The notes under the pieces are model-generated. The model was not told the origin of the DNA and made no database searches. It saw nothing but the letters and a program-made list of their open reading frames with translations. Below, piece after piece: positions 8,746 through 18,812 of a stretch of 64,000 nucleotides of DNA. The translations under genes and the position numbers were made by a program. The stretch covers positions 496,001-560,000 of the forward strand of contig NZ_JABMJK010000001.1 in NCBI RefSeq assembly GCF_013376005.1. The letters are read 5' to 3'. The first letter of the stretch is position 1. Each line of letters begins with the position of its first letter. Source of the stretch: Duganella sp. SG902. Lineage in GTDB: Bacteria; Pseudomonadota; Gammaproteobacteria; Burkholderiales; Burkholderiaceae_D.

Positions 8746-9645
8746 ATGATCGATGACCTGCCCGCCCTCACCGCCTTCGCACGCATCGTCAGCGCGGGCA
8801 GCATGTCGGCCGCCGCGCGCGAACTGGATCTGCCGCTGTCGGTGGTCAGCAAGCGCATGACGCAACTGGAGAAGAGCCTCGGCGTCAGACTGCTGCAGCG
8901 GACCACGCGCCGCCAGGCGCTGACCGAGGAAGGCGCCCTGCTGCACGCGCGCGTTCTGCGCATCCTCGACGAAATCGAGCAGGCGGAAAACCTGTTGTCG
9001 CACAGCCGGCGCGAAGTGAGCGGCCTGCTGCGCGTGACCGCGCCCGGGGAATTCGGCCGCCAGCACATCGTGCCCATCGTGGCGGATTTCCAGCGCCAGC
9101 ACCCGCAGTTGGCGATACAGCTGGACCTGAGCGACACCGTCCTGAATCTGCTGGAAAGCGGCCACGATCTGGCCATCCGTTTCGGCAGCCTGGAAGATTC
9201 CACCCTGGTCGCGCGACGGCTGGCGCCCAACTACCGGATCGCCTGCGCCGCGCCGGCCTATCTGGCGCAGCACGGCACGCCCAGCCACCCGGCCGAGCTG
9301 ACGCGGCACCGCTGCATCCTGATAGGCGAGCAGCGGCGGGCCGAATGGCGCTTCCATGGCGAGGAGCAGGTGGCGGTGCGCGTAACCGGCGCGCTGGTCA
9401 CCAACGATGGCCAGGCGGCGCACGCACTGGCGCTGCAGGCGGCCGGCATCGTGGTCAAGTCGATCTGGGACGTGGGCGACGACATCCTCGCCGGCCGGCT
9501 GCAGCGTGTGCTGCCCGCCCATTCCATGCCGACCGCGCCGCTGCACGCGATTTTCCCGCACAGTCAGAACCTCGCGCCACGCGTACGCGCTTTCATCGAC
9601 TATCTACAGGCAAGGCTGCAGCAGGCGTGGCGCTGGGATGTCTGA
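8746..9645 (+). CDS. LysR family transcriptional regulator
   Basis: The 299-residue protein has the LysR N-terminal winged helix-turn-helix (FARIVSAGSMSAAARELDLP, VSKRMTQLE; residues 9-45) and the two-lobed effector domain (RVTAPGEFGRQHIVP onwards). It belongs to the common group with a VGVRLLQRTTRR-like linker. It is transcribed away from the deacetylase-SDR operon across 117 bases, the classical layout in which a LysR protein controls the divergent operon. The inducer is unknown. Confidence 0.9.
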   Translation: MIDDLPALTAFARIVSAGSMSAAARELDLPLSVVSKRMTQLEKSLGVRLLQRTTRRQALTEEGALLHARVLRILDEIEQAENLLSHSRREVSGLLRVTAPGEFGRQHIVPIVADFQRQHPQLAIQLDLSDTVLNLLESGHDLAIRFGSLEDSTLVARRLAPNYRIACAAPAYLAQHGTPSHPAELTRHRCILIGEQRRAEWRFHGEEQVAVRVTGALVTNDGQAAHALALQAAGIVVKSIWDVGDDILAGRLQRVLPAHSMPTAPLHAIFPHSQNLAPRVRAFIDYLQARLQQAWRWDV

Positions 9646-9688
9646 CGGTGGCGTGATATCCTATAGGGTTACCAGACCTTCTATTATC

Positions 9689-11177
<1,489 letters not shown>

Positions 11178-11183
11178 ACCGCC

Positions 11184-12071
11184 ATGACCACGACTCCCTT
11201 CACCACGCCGCGCGACCTGCTGCGCTACGCCGTCACCCGCTTCAACACCGCCCAGCTGTTCTTCGGCCACGGCAGCTCGGAAGCGTTTGACGAAGCGGCC
11301 TACCTGATCCTGCACACGCTCAAGCTGCCGCTGGACCGCCTCGATCCTTTCCTCGACGCGAAGCTGCTGCCGGAGGAAGTGGCGGCGGTGATGACGGTGC
11401 TGGACCGCCGCGTCAACGAGCGCGTGCCGGCGGCCTACATCACCAACGAGGCGTGGCTGGGCACCTACAAGTTCTACGTGGACGAGCGCACCATCGTGCC
11501 GCGCTCCTTCATCGCCGAACTGATTCCCGACTACTTCGCGCCGTGGGTCAACGAGCCTGAGAATGTGTCCAACATCCTGGAACTGTGCACCGGCTCCGGC
11601 TGCCTCGCCATCATGATGGCGGACGCCTTCCCGGACGCGCACGTGGACGCCGTGGACATCTCGGCCGACGCGCTGGAGGTGGCCAAGCGCAACGTCGCCA
11701 CCTACGAGCTGGAAGACCGTTTGACGCTGATCCAGTCCGACCTGTACGCCAACGTCCCGGCCAGGAAGTATGACCTGATCATCACCAATCCGCCGTATGT
11801 GAACTCGTCCTCCATGAGCAAGCTGCCGATGGAATACCGCGCCGAGCCGGAACTGGCGCTGGACGGCGGCAAGGACGGCATGGACATCGTGCGCCGCATC
11901 GTGGCCGGCGCCGCCGAGCGCCTGACCGACGACGGCCTGCTGATCGTCGAAATCGGCAATGAAAAAGAATTCGCCGAAGCTGCTTTCGGCGAACTGGGAC
12001 TCACCTGGCTCACCACCAGCAACGGCGACGACATGGTCTTCCTGCTGACGGCGGACCAACTGAAACTGTAA
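11184..12071 (+). CDS. prmB: ribosomal protein uL3 glutamine methyltransferase
   Basis: The 295-residue protein is an SAM-dependent N5-glutamine methyltransferase that modifies a glutamine of ribosomal protein L3. Motif I for SAM is LELCTGSGCLA (about 132-142), the acidic ribose-binding motif is VDAVDIS, and the substrate glutamine motif is NPPY (202-205). The N-terminal helical domain distinguishes PrmB from the release-factor enzyme PrmC. It follows dapE by six bases and is probably the last gene of this operon; a palindromic repeat follows the stop. Confidence 0.93.
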   Translation: MTTTPFTTPRDLLRYAVTRFNTAQLFFGHGSSEAFDEAAYLILHTLKLPLDRLDPFLDAKLLPEEVAAVMTVLDRRVNERVPAAYITNEAWLGTYKFYVDERTIVPRSFIAELIPDYFAPWVNEPENVSNILELCTGSGCLAIMMADAFPDAHVDAVDISADALEVAKRNVATYELEDRLTLIQSDLYANVPARKYDLIITNPPYVNSSSMSKLPMEYRAEPELALDGGKDGMDIVRRIVAGAAERLTDDGLLIVEIGNEKEFAEAAFGELGLTWLTTSNGDDMVFLLTADQLKL

Positions 12072-12073
12072 CC

Positions 12074-12136
12074 CGTCGCTCCCGCGCAGGCGGGAGCCCA
12101 TACTCAGCATGGGTCCCCGCCTGCGCGGGGACGACG
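12074..12136. repeat. REP-like palindromic repeat between prmB and the ABC-F gene
   Basis: Two small hairpins, CCCGCGCAGGCGGG (12081-12094) and CCCCGCCTGCGCGGGG (12115-12130), are related to each other as an imperfect inverted repeat with flanking CGTCG and CGACG. The core CGCGCAGGCGGGA is shared with the repeat at 60053-60134. It has the look of a dispersed REP element. It may also act as a transcript-stabilising or terminating structure after prmB. Confidence 0.8.
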
Positions 12137-12151
12137 CTGCCCGAGAATACA

Positions 12152-14158
12152 ATGATCCGTTTTACCCAAGTAAGCCTGATGCGCGGCGTGAAGCCGCTGC
12201 TGGAACAAGTCGATGTCACCCTCAATCCCGGCGACAAGATTGGCCTGATCGGCGCCAACGGCGCTGGCAAATCCAGCCTGTTCGCGATGATGCGCGGCGA
12301 GCTGCACCCGGACCAGGGCAACATCGACTTTCCGGCCAAGTGGCGCGTCGCTTACGTGGCGCAGGAAACCCCGCCGCTGGAACGCGCGGCCCTCGATTAC
12401 GCCATCGACGGCGACGTCAACCTGCGCAAGCTGCAGGCCGAACTGGAACGCCTGGAATCCGAACCGGAATCCACCGAGAACGGCATCGCCATCGGTGAGG
12501 TCTACAGCGCGCTGGCCGATGCCGACGCCTACACCGTACAGTCGCGCGGCGAACAACTGCTGCTGGGCCTCGGCTTCTCGCTGGACCAGATGCAGCAGCC
12601 GGTGGCCAGCTTCTCCGGCGGCTGGCGCATGCGCCTGAACCTGGCGCAGGCGCTGATGTGCCCTTCCGACCTGCTGCTGCTTGACGAACCGACCAACCAC
12701 CTGGACCTGGACGCCATCATCTGGCTGGAGGACTGGCTGAAACGCTACACCGGCACGCTGCTCATCATCTCCCACGACCGCGACTTCCTCGACGAAATCG
12801 TCAACGTCATCGTGCATATCGATGAGCGCAAGCTGAAACGCTACTCGGGCAACTACTCGGCCTTCGAGCGTCAACGCGCGGCGCAGATGGCGCTGGCCGC
12901 CGGCGCGCTGGAAAAGCAGCAGCGCAAGCGCGCCCACCTTGAATCCTTCATCGAGCGCTTCAAGGCCAAGGCCTCGAAAGCGCGCCAGGCACAAAGCCGC
13001 ATGAAGGCGCTGGCCAAGATGGAGGAACTGGCGCCGCTGCGCGCCGCCGCCGAATTCTCCTTCGAGTTCCGCGAGCCGCTGAACGCGCCCAACCCGCTGC
13101 TGGTGATGGAAGACGTCGACGCCGGCTACCGCAGCGAAAACGAGAAGACTGGCGAGATCTCTGAAAAAACCATCGTCCGCGGGATCAACTTCTCGCTGCA
13201 GATCGGCCAGCGTATCGGCCTGCTGGGCGTGAACGGCGCCGGCAAATCGACGCTGATCAAAACCATCGCCGGCGAGCTGGCGCCGCTGACCGGCGAATCG
13301 ACCACCGGCAAGGGCCTGAACATCGGCTACTTCGCCCAGCACCAGGTGGAGATGCTGCGCCACGACGAATCGCCGCTGTGGCACCTGATGAAAATCGCGC
13401 CGACCACGCGCGAGCAGGAACTGCGCAACTTCCTCGGCGGCTTCAACTTCCCGGGCACCATGGTGACCGAGAAGATCGCGCCGTTCTCCGGCGGCGAAAA
13501 GGCGCGCCTGGCGCTGGCGCTGATCGTGTGGCAGCGCCCCAACCTGCTGCTGCTGGACGAACCGACCAACCACCTGGACCTGGAAACCCGCGAGGCGCTG
13601 ACCGAGGCGCTGGCGCAGTTCGAAGGCACGCTGGTGGTGGTATCGCACGATCGCCACCTGCTGCGCGCCACCACCGACCAGTTCATCATCGTCGCCGACG
13701 GCAAGCTGCAGCCGTTCGACGGCGACCTGGATGACTACAAGGACTGGCTGTTCCAGACCAAGCTGGGTAAAGGCACCGACGTGCTGCCGGCGGCCGGCAA
13801 GGACAACAAGACCGCCTTCCCGGTGCAATCGCCGGTGGCGCCGCCGAAAGCCGAAGCGGCCGCGCCGGCGGTCAACAGCAAGGAGCAAAAGCGCAAGGAG
13901 GCGGAGGATCGCCAGCGCCTGTCCGCGCTGCGCAAACCGATCGAGCAAAAGATCAAGCGCCTGGACGAGCAGATCGCCAAGCGCACGGCGCAGAAGGCTG
14001 ACGTGGATGCCCAGCTGGGCGAGGAGTCGATCTACGACGCGGCCAACAAGGCCAAGTTGAAGCAACTGCTGGCCGACCAGGCGTTCTTCACCAAGGACCT
14101 GGGCGAGCTGGAAGGCGAATGGCTGGAGCTGCAGGAGCAGCTGGAAGCCATCGGCTAG
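12152..14158 (+). CDS. ABC-F family ATPase (YheS-like)
   Basis: The 668-residue soluble protein carries two ABC cassettes and no membrane segment. First cassette: Walker A GANGAGKSS (34-42), signature FSGGWRMRLN and Walker B LLLLDEPTNHLDL. Second cassette: GVNGAGKST, signature FSGGEKARLALAL and LLLLDEPTNHLDL. Between them is the charged linker typical of ABC-F factors, and the C-terminus (about 560-665) is a basic coiled coil. ABC-F proteins bind the ribosomal E site and help stalled or slow translation. The SGGWRMRLNLAQAL form of the first signature resembles YheS rather than Uup or EttA. Confidence 0.9.
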   Translation: MIRFTQVSLMRGVKPLLEQVDVTLNPGDKIGLIGANGAGKSSLFAMMRGELHPDQGNIDFPAKWRVAYVAQETPPLERAALDYAIDGDVNLRKLQAELERLESEPESTENGIAIGEVYSALADADAYTVQSRGEQLLLGLGFSLDQMQQPVASFSGGWRMRLNLAQALMCPSDLLLLDEPTNHLDLDAIIWLEDWLKRYTGTLLIISHDRDFLDEIVNVIVHIDERKLKRYSGNYSAFERQRAAQMALAAGALEKQQRKRAHLESFIERFKAKASKARQAQSRMKALAKMEELAPLRAAAEFSFEFREPLNAPNPLLVMEDVDAGYRSENEKTGEISEKTIVRGINFSLQIGQRIGLLGVNGAGKSTLIKTIAGELAPLTGESTTGKGLNIGYFAQHQVEMLRHDESPLWHLMKIAPTTREQELRNFLGGFNFPGTMVTEKIAPFSGGEKARLALALIVWQRPNLLLLDEPTNHLDLETREALTEALAQFEGTLVVVSHDRHLLRATTDQFIIVADGKLQPFDGDLDDYKDWLFQTKLGKGTDVLPAAGKDNKTAFPVQSPVAPPKAEAAAPAVNSKEQKRKEAEDRQRLSALRKPIEQKIKRLDEQIAKRTAQKADVDAQLGEESIYDAANKAKLKQLLADQAFFTKDLGELEGEWLELQEQLEAIG

Positions 14159-14631
14159 GCGGCCTGGCGGGCGCCGAACTGCACTTTGCGGATCGACATC
14201 AGCTTATCGATGTCGACCACGATCAGGCGGCGCCCCTCCGTTTCCACCAGCCCCACCAGGTAATCGACGCCGCCGGCGCCGGCGATCGGCGCGATCTGTT
14301 CCGGCTTCAGCGCGATGATGTCCGTCACGCCATCCACCACCATCCCCATCACGCAGCTGGACAGCTTGAGGATGATCACGTCCGTCAGCGGATCGTGCTG
14401 TGGCGGCCGCGGGCCGAACGCGATACGCATGTCGACGATCGGCATGATCACCCCGCGCGACACCACCACGCCACTGACGATCTCTCCATCCGACGAAAAG
14501 CGCTCCAGCGCCTGCAAGGGCCGCAGCTCCTGCACCTTGTTGAAGTCCAAAGCGTAATCAAGCCCGCCCAGCCGAAATACCAGGTACTGGCGCGCCTCGG
14601 CGGCGGTGGCCTGCGTTATCGAAGAAGACAT
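14155..14631 (-). CDS. cheW: chemotaxis adaptor protein CheW
   Basis: The 158-residue protein is a single CheW domain that couples receptors to the CheA kinase. Recognisable parts are YLVFRLGGLDYALDF near the start, VVVSRGVIMPIVDMR in the middle and GMVVDGVTDI, the usual CheW core. No other chemotaxis gene is nearby, so it is an orphan copy that may serve a separate array or signalling protein. It is convergent with the ABC-F gene (four-base overlap) and divergent from arfB. Confidence 0.88.
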   Translation of the reverse strand: MSSSITQATAAEARQYLVFRLGGLDYALDFNKVQELRPLQALERFSSDGEIVSGVVVSRGVIMPIVDMRIAFGPRPPQHDPLTDVIILKLSSCVMGMVVDGVTDIIALKPEQIAPIAGAGGVDYLVGLVETEGRRLIVVDIDKLMSIRKVQFGARQAA

Positions 14632-14690
14632 GATGATCCTTTCGTTCGGAGAACAGCAAGTGCCATCCTAACCGCGCCCTCCTTCCCCGG

Positions 14691-14708
14691 CGTTGACTAG
14701 CGTCAACG
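14691..14708. promoter_or_regulatory. short dyad between cheW and arfB
   Basis: A perfect inverted repeat with 7-base arms (CGTTGAC and GTCAACG) around TAGC lies between the divergent cheW and arfB genes. It could bind a dimeric regulator. There is no other evidence for function. Confidence 0.35.
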
Positions 14709-14731
14709 TTCCCGGACGGCTGGCGCGTGTT

Positions 14732-14740
14732 TGCTACAAT
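14732..14740 (+). promoter_or_regulatory. extended -10 promoter element before arfB
   Basis: The string TGCTACAAT is an extended -10 element (TGn plus TACAAT at 14735-14740). A start site six to seven bases downstream would coincide with the arfB ATG at 14747, so the message may be leaderless. No Shine-Dalgarno sequence is seen before this ATG. Confidence 0.45.
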
Positions 14741-14746
14741 CGCCAT

Positions 14747-15142
14747 ATGAACATCATCGATCCGAACGAAGTGGAATTCAGCGCCATCCGCGCGCAGGGC
14801 CCGGGTGGGCAGAACGTGAACAAGGTATCGAACGCCGTGCACGTGCGCTTCGACATTGCCGCTTCATCGCTGCCCGACCACATCAAGGAGCGCCTGCTGG
14901 CGTTGCGCGACAGCCGCATCACGCGCGAGGGCGTGATCGTGATGAAAGCGCAGCAGTCGCGCAGCCTGGGCGCCAACAAACAGGATGCCTTGCGCCGGCT
15001 GCAGGAAATGGTGGACAGCGTGGCCGTGCTGCCCGCCGTTCGGCGCGCCACCAAGCCGACACTGAGCTCGCAGCGCCGCCGCCTGGAAGGCAAGACGCGC
15101 GACAGCGAACGCAAACAGCTGCGCGGCAAGGTTATTTTATAA
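14747..15142 (+). CDS. arfB: alternative ribosome-rescue factor / peptidyl-tRNA hydrolase ArfB
   Basis: The 131-residue protein carries the release-factor GGQ motif in RAQGPGGQNVNKVSNAV (GGQ near residue 21) and a basic C-terminal tail (RRRLEGKTRDSERKQLRGK) that enters the empty mRNA channel of stalled ribosomes. It hydrolyses peptidyl-tRNA on ribosomes stuck at mRNA ends. Length and domain order match ArfB/YaeJ. The start at 14747 gives the usual MN(I/-)xxNEVEFSAIR beginning. It overlaps the end of the convergent TauE/SafE gene by 11 bases. Confidence 0.93.
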   Translation: MNIIDPNEVEFSAIRAQGPGGQNVNKVSNAVHVRFDIAASSLPDHIKERLLALRDSRITREGVIVMKAQQSRSLGANKQDALRRLQEMVDSVAVLPAVRRATKPTLSSQRRRLEGKTRDSERKQLRGKVIL

Positions 15143-15848
15143 ACAGCTGGTGCGCGCCCAGCGCCACCAGCGCGATGAAGAAGCAGCGGCGGAACATGGC
15201 CGGCCGCATGCGGTCGCGCAGCCACTGCCCGATCACCATGCCGATACCGGACGGGATCAGCGCCAGCAGCGAGCCACCGGCCGCCGTCACCTGCCATTCG
15301 CCACGCGCCGCCAGCATGGCGGCCAGCGCCAGCGTACCGACCGTGAACGCCATTCCCAGCGCCTGCACCATGTCGTCCTTGTCGAGGTTGAGCGCCTGCA
15401 GATAAGGCGCCACCGGCATCACCAGCACACCGGTCACGCCGGCCAGCATGCCGGTGGCGGCACCGGCCACCGGACCGGCCCAGCGCTCGGCCGCAGGCGC
15501 GAGGTGCAAGCGCCAGCCGGTCAACCCCAGCAGGCCGTAGCCCAACAGCGCCAGTCCCAGCGCCTCGCCGCTCCACGCGGCGGCGCCCAGCAGGCCGGCG
15601 CCGGCCACGCCCACGCATACCGCCAGCATCACCCACCGGAAGCGTAGCCATAGCGGATACAGCGCCGGCCCCGCCACCAGCTGCCAGACATTCGTCACAG
15701 ACGAAGGCACAATCAGCAGCGCGGCCGCCTCCAGCGGCGCCATGCGCAGCGACAGCAGCGCGATCGCGACCGTCTGCAGGCCCATGCCGGTAACGCCCTT
15801 GATCATGCCGGCCAGTATGAAAACCAGGGTGACAAATAAAGTATCCAT
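15132..15848 (-). CDS. sulfite exporter TauE/SafE family permease
   Basis: The 238-residue protein has about seven or eight hydrophobic helices and the TauE/SafE hallmark pattern: an N-terminal GMIKGVTGMGLQT motif and a repeat of it in the second half (TGMLAGVTGVLVMPVAPYLQ in two pieces). Members move small anions such as sulfite, sulfoacetate or related organosulfur compounds across the inner membrane. The substrate here is unknown. I chose the ATG at 15848 because the hydrophobic N-terminus begins there; longer starts run into the LysR promoter region. It is divergent from a LysR gene, its likely regulator. Confidence 0.85.
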   Translation of the reverse strand: MDTLFVTLVFILAGMIKGVTGMGLQTVAIALLSLRMAPLEAAALLIVPSSVTNVWQLVAGPALYPLWLRFRWVMLAVCVGVAGAGLLGAAAWSGEALGLALLGYGLLGLTGWRLHLAPAAERWAGPVAGAATGMLAGVTGVLVMPVAPYLQALNLDKDDMVQALGMAFTVGTLALAAMLAARGEWQVTAAGGSLLALIPSGIGMVIGQWLRDRMRPAMFRRCFFIALVALGAHQLFIK

Positions 15849-15931
15849 GGGCGCTATTCTGCGCTCGCCGCCGGCGCCTGAAAATCTGGAATATACTGAG
15901 CCTGACTTCGGATTATCCATAGGCACAGACC

Positions 15932-16822
15932 ATGCGCTTCGACCCGACCGACCTGCAGCTGTTCATCCACGTGGCGGAGGGCGGCAGCATCACGGCCGGC
16001 GCGCGGCTGTCGCACCTGGCGCTGCCTTCCGCCAGCGCGCGCATACGCGGCATGGAAGAGGCGCTGAACGTCCCCTTGCTGGAGCGCGGCCGGCGCGGCG
16101 CCGATCCCACCGAGGCCGGCCGCACGCTGTTGCAGCACGCCCGCACCATCCTGCGCCAGGTCGACACGATGCACGCCGACCTGGCGCAATTTGCCACCGG
16201 CCTCAAAGGCCAGGTGCGCCTGCTGTGCAATACCTCGGCCATCACCGAGTTCCTGCCGGATGCGCTGGCGGGCTTCCTCAAGACGCATCCGCAACTGGGC
16301 ATCAACCTTGAAGAGCGTTTGAGCCGCGAAATCGCCCCGGCGGTGGCGGACGGCGCTGCCGATATCGGCATCATCTCGGACGCGGTGGACCATGAAGCCT
16401 TGCAGACCTTTCCCTTCCGCGACGATCCGCTGGTGCTGGTGATGGCGCGCGCCCATCCGCTGGCGCACGCGCTCGGCCCCAGACGCCGCATGGCGTTTGC
16501 CGAAGCGCTGGAGCACGACTTCATCGGCCTGGCCGGCGACAGCGCCTTCCAGCAAAACGCCAACGAACAGGCCGCGCGGCTGGGGCGGCGCGTGCACTGC
16601 AAGATCAGGCTACTGAGTTTTGACGCCATCTGCAGGATGGCGGCCAGCGGCGCCGGAGTCGCCCTGCTGCCCGAAGCCGCCGCTCGCCGCAGCGGCGGCG
16701 AACTGCGCGTGGTGAAACTGACGGATGAATGGGCAGACCGCAAGCTGCTGATCTGCGTGCGCGACGAGGCGGCCCTCCCCGGCTACGCGCGCGAACTGGT
16801 GGCCGCGCTGCGCCGCACCTAG
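15932..16822 (+). CDS. LysR family transcriptional regulator
   Basis: The 296-residue protein has the LysR helix-turn-helix near its start (LQLFIHVAEGGSITAGARL, residues 9-27, then LPSASARIRGMEEALN) and a periplasmic-binding-like effector domain. Its domain order and length are normal. It starts 83 bases from the divergent TauE/SafE permease gene, so it probably controls that transporter. The co-inducer would then be an organosulfur or other small anion (inference). Confidence 0.9.
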   Translation: MRFDPTDLQLFIHVAEGGSITAGARLSHLALPSASARIRGMEEALNVPLLERGRRGADPTEAGRTLLQHARTILRQVDTMHADLAQFATGLKGQVRLLCNTSAITEFLPDALAGFLKTHPQLGINLEERLSREIAPAVADGAADIGIISDAVDHEALQTFPFRDDPLVLVMARAHPLAHALGPRRRMAFAEALEHDFIGLAGDSAFQQNANEQAARLGRRVHCKIRLLSFDAICRMAASGAGVALLPEAAARRSGGELRVVKLTDEWADRKLLICVRDEAALPGYARELVAALRRT

Positions 16823-16832
16823 CGCCGGGCGA

Positions 16833-18701
16833 CTAATCCTCGACGTACGGCGCCCAGTTGATCGGCCCAACGTGGCCGCTGTACAGCACCGTCATGCCCG
16901 GCGCGGCGGTGCGCACCTTGGCCTTGACCTCCTTGGCCGGCCGGTCGTGGGGTGGCGGCTCGCCCGGCACAAAACTCATGGTCCTCAGCAGCACGTCGCC
17001 GGTCAGCAGCTCCACCACGCAGCGCGAGCCGCGCTGCATGGCCTTCTTCTGACGGATCACCTGGTTGACCTCTTCCTGCGCCTGCTCCTGCTGCACCTGC
17101 GCCGCCTTCATCGCCAGCGAAATCTTGGCCACCTGCCGCAGCGACGGCCCCACCGCCTCCGCCATCTTGTGGAACAGCGGTTCCTGCTCCGGCGTCAGCG
17201 TCACCTCGCGCTTGCGCACGCGGGTGGCCAGCGTCAGGTAATTGCGCACCTCCGTCTGGCTGGTGATCGCGTCCATCTCCGCCTTGCGCACATCGGCTTC
17301 GCGCGCGGCGTGCTGCACCCTGGGCTGCAGTTCGGCGATCTTCTTGTCGAACTTCGAGGTATCCGGCACCAGCGCGTACAACAGCATCTCATTCTGCTTG
17401 CGCGGACCGGCGTGGACGATCTCGATCTTGCGGGCGGCGATGGCGCAGCCCTCGGCCACCTTGATCACCACCTCCTCCGCCATGATCTCGCAGTTGCTGG
17501 CCTCCCCGATCACCACGCGGGTGCCGGAGATGATGCAGCTTTCCGCCCGCGCCAGCGCGACCTCGCCGCGCCTGGCCTGCAGCACCGCGCCGGAGGCCAC
17601 GCCCCGCACGCGGATCGCGCCGTCGGCATTGGTGGCGGTGCCGCCCATCAGGTTCTTGCTCAACACGATGTCGCCGCCGCGCGACACGATATTCCCGAAC
17701 ACGTCGCCGTGGATGGTGATGTTCCCGCCCTCCACCACGCGCTGCTCCTGCACGTCGCCAAATTCCTCGTACTCGCCGGTCAGCTGCAGGTTGCCAGTGG
17801 TGCGCGCGCTGACGCCCTCGCGGCTGATGATCTTGGGGCCGATCGACAGGCGCTTGCTGCCCGGGTCGACGCTGAGGAAGCCCTCCACGGCGGACACCAG
17901 GAACTCGCCGCCGCGCAGGTTCTCGATCACGGTGCCCTCGCCGGCCACGCTGGTCAGCTCAATATCCTTGGGAACCGGCGGCTCCAGCACCAAGCCGGAT
18001 AATTCATAGCCGCGCACACCGGGCGTGCGCGGCACCTTGCGCAGCAGCTTGACGTTCGGCTTCACCTGCGGGAAGCGGTTCTGGAAAGTCTGCAGGTCCA
18101 GCCGGCCATCGCCCATCTCCCGGGGCGCGTTGCTGCGATGGATATCCTGCGACACTTCAACGATGGAAGCGTCCTTACCCGGCATCGCGTTCAGGCGCCG
18201 CGCCACGATGATGCGCGCCAGCCGCCCGGTGGCGATCACGTCGCGCACCGCCGGTGCATCGATGCCGAAGCGGATGCCCTTGACCCACATGTCGGACACG
18301 AATTCGTCGAAGTTCAGGCGCGCCGGTTGCGGCGGCAGGTCCGGCACCTCGAAAAACACCGGCTCGAAGTAGTACTCGGCCTCGCCGTTGATGATCTTGA
18401 CCGTCTTGTACAGGGCGCGCCGCGCCGCGTGGAAGGGCTCTATGCTGTCGGCGAAGCGCAGCAGCGGCCGGTCGCGCAGGCTTTCGGGCAGGTCGGGACC
18501 GACGTTGTACAGCACCTTGCTGAAGACCGCGTAATCGAGGCCGGCGAAGTAGGCGCTGCTGAGGAAGACCTGGCTGACCGCCGACAGGCAAGCCACGGCG
18601 GAGGCCTCGGCCGAAAAGTAAATGCCGTCCTCCCGCTTGACGATCGCTGCAGGCAGATCGCCTTCCGCAGTTTGTTCCAGCGCCGTCGCGTCGTCTGACA
18701 C
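16833..18701 (-). CDS. FapA family (DUF342) protein, second copy
   Basis: The 622-residue protein contains an N-terminal FapA domain (about 95-190, with FDEFVSDMWVKGIRFGID), a central repetitive beta-helical region (about 270-430; repeats such as GGNITIHGDVFGNI and RGGDIVLSKNLMGG) and a C-terminal coiled coil (about 440-560). FapA/DUF342 proteins have been tied to polar flagellum or polar protein placement in Vibrio and to polymer-like right-handed beta-helices. It lies 111 bases downstream of a paralogue in the same orientation, so the pair arose by tandem duplication. No flagellar genes are adjacent. Confidence 0.82.
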   Translation of the reverse strand: MSDDATALEQTAEGDLPAAIVKREDGIYFSAEASAVACLSAVSQVFLSSAYFAGLDYAVFSKVLYNVGPDLPESLRDRPLLRFADSIEPFHAARRALYKTVKIINGEAEYYFEPVFFEVPDLPPQPARLNFDEFVSDMWVKGIRFGIDAPAVRDVIATGRLARIIVARRLNAMPGKDASIVEVSQDIHRSNAPREMGDGRLDLQTFQNRFPQVKPNVKLLRKVPRTPGVRGYELSGLVLEPPVPKDIELTSVAGEGTVIENLRGGEFLVSAVEGFLSVDPGSKRLSIGPKIISREGVSARTTGNLQLTGEYEEFGDVQEQRVVEGGNITIHGDVFGNIVSRGGDIVLSKNLMGGTATNADGAIRVRGVASGAVLQARRGEVALARAESCIISGTRVVIGEASNCEIMAEEVVIKVAEGCAIAARKIEIVHAGPRKQNEMLLYALVPDTSKFDKKIAELQPRVQHAAREADVRKAEMDAITSQTEVRNYLTLATRVRKREVTLTPEQEPLFHKMAEAVGPSLRQVAKISLAMKAAQVQQEQAQEEVNQVIRQKKAMQRGSRCVVELLTGDVLLRTMSFVPGEPPPHDRPAKEVKAKVRTAAPGMTVLYSGHVGPINWAPYVED

Positions 18702-18812
18702 AGTGCAATCCCCAGGAAGATGTACGTCGGGTTGGCCCGGCAGCGCAGGCGCCCTTCACTTTTTAATGTTAGCCCAAGATTAGCATGTTACGCCGGGCTT
18801 GCGCCAGCCGCT

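Noticed and set aside
8629..9561. Upstream extension of the polysaccharide deacetylase frame to 9561.
   Set aside because: The extension lies opposite the LysR gene and precedes the Tat signal, which must be N-terminal. The start near 8628 has a ribosome binding site.
7633..9645. The deacetylase, SDR and LysR genes as a biosynthetic or degradation cluster of new type.
   Set aside because: Three common families in a common divergent layout do not support a specific pathway.
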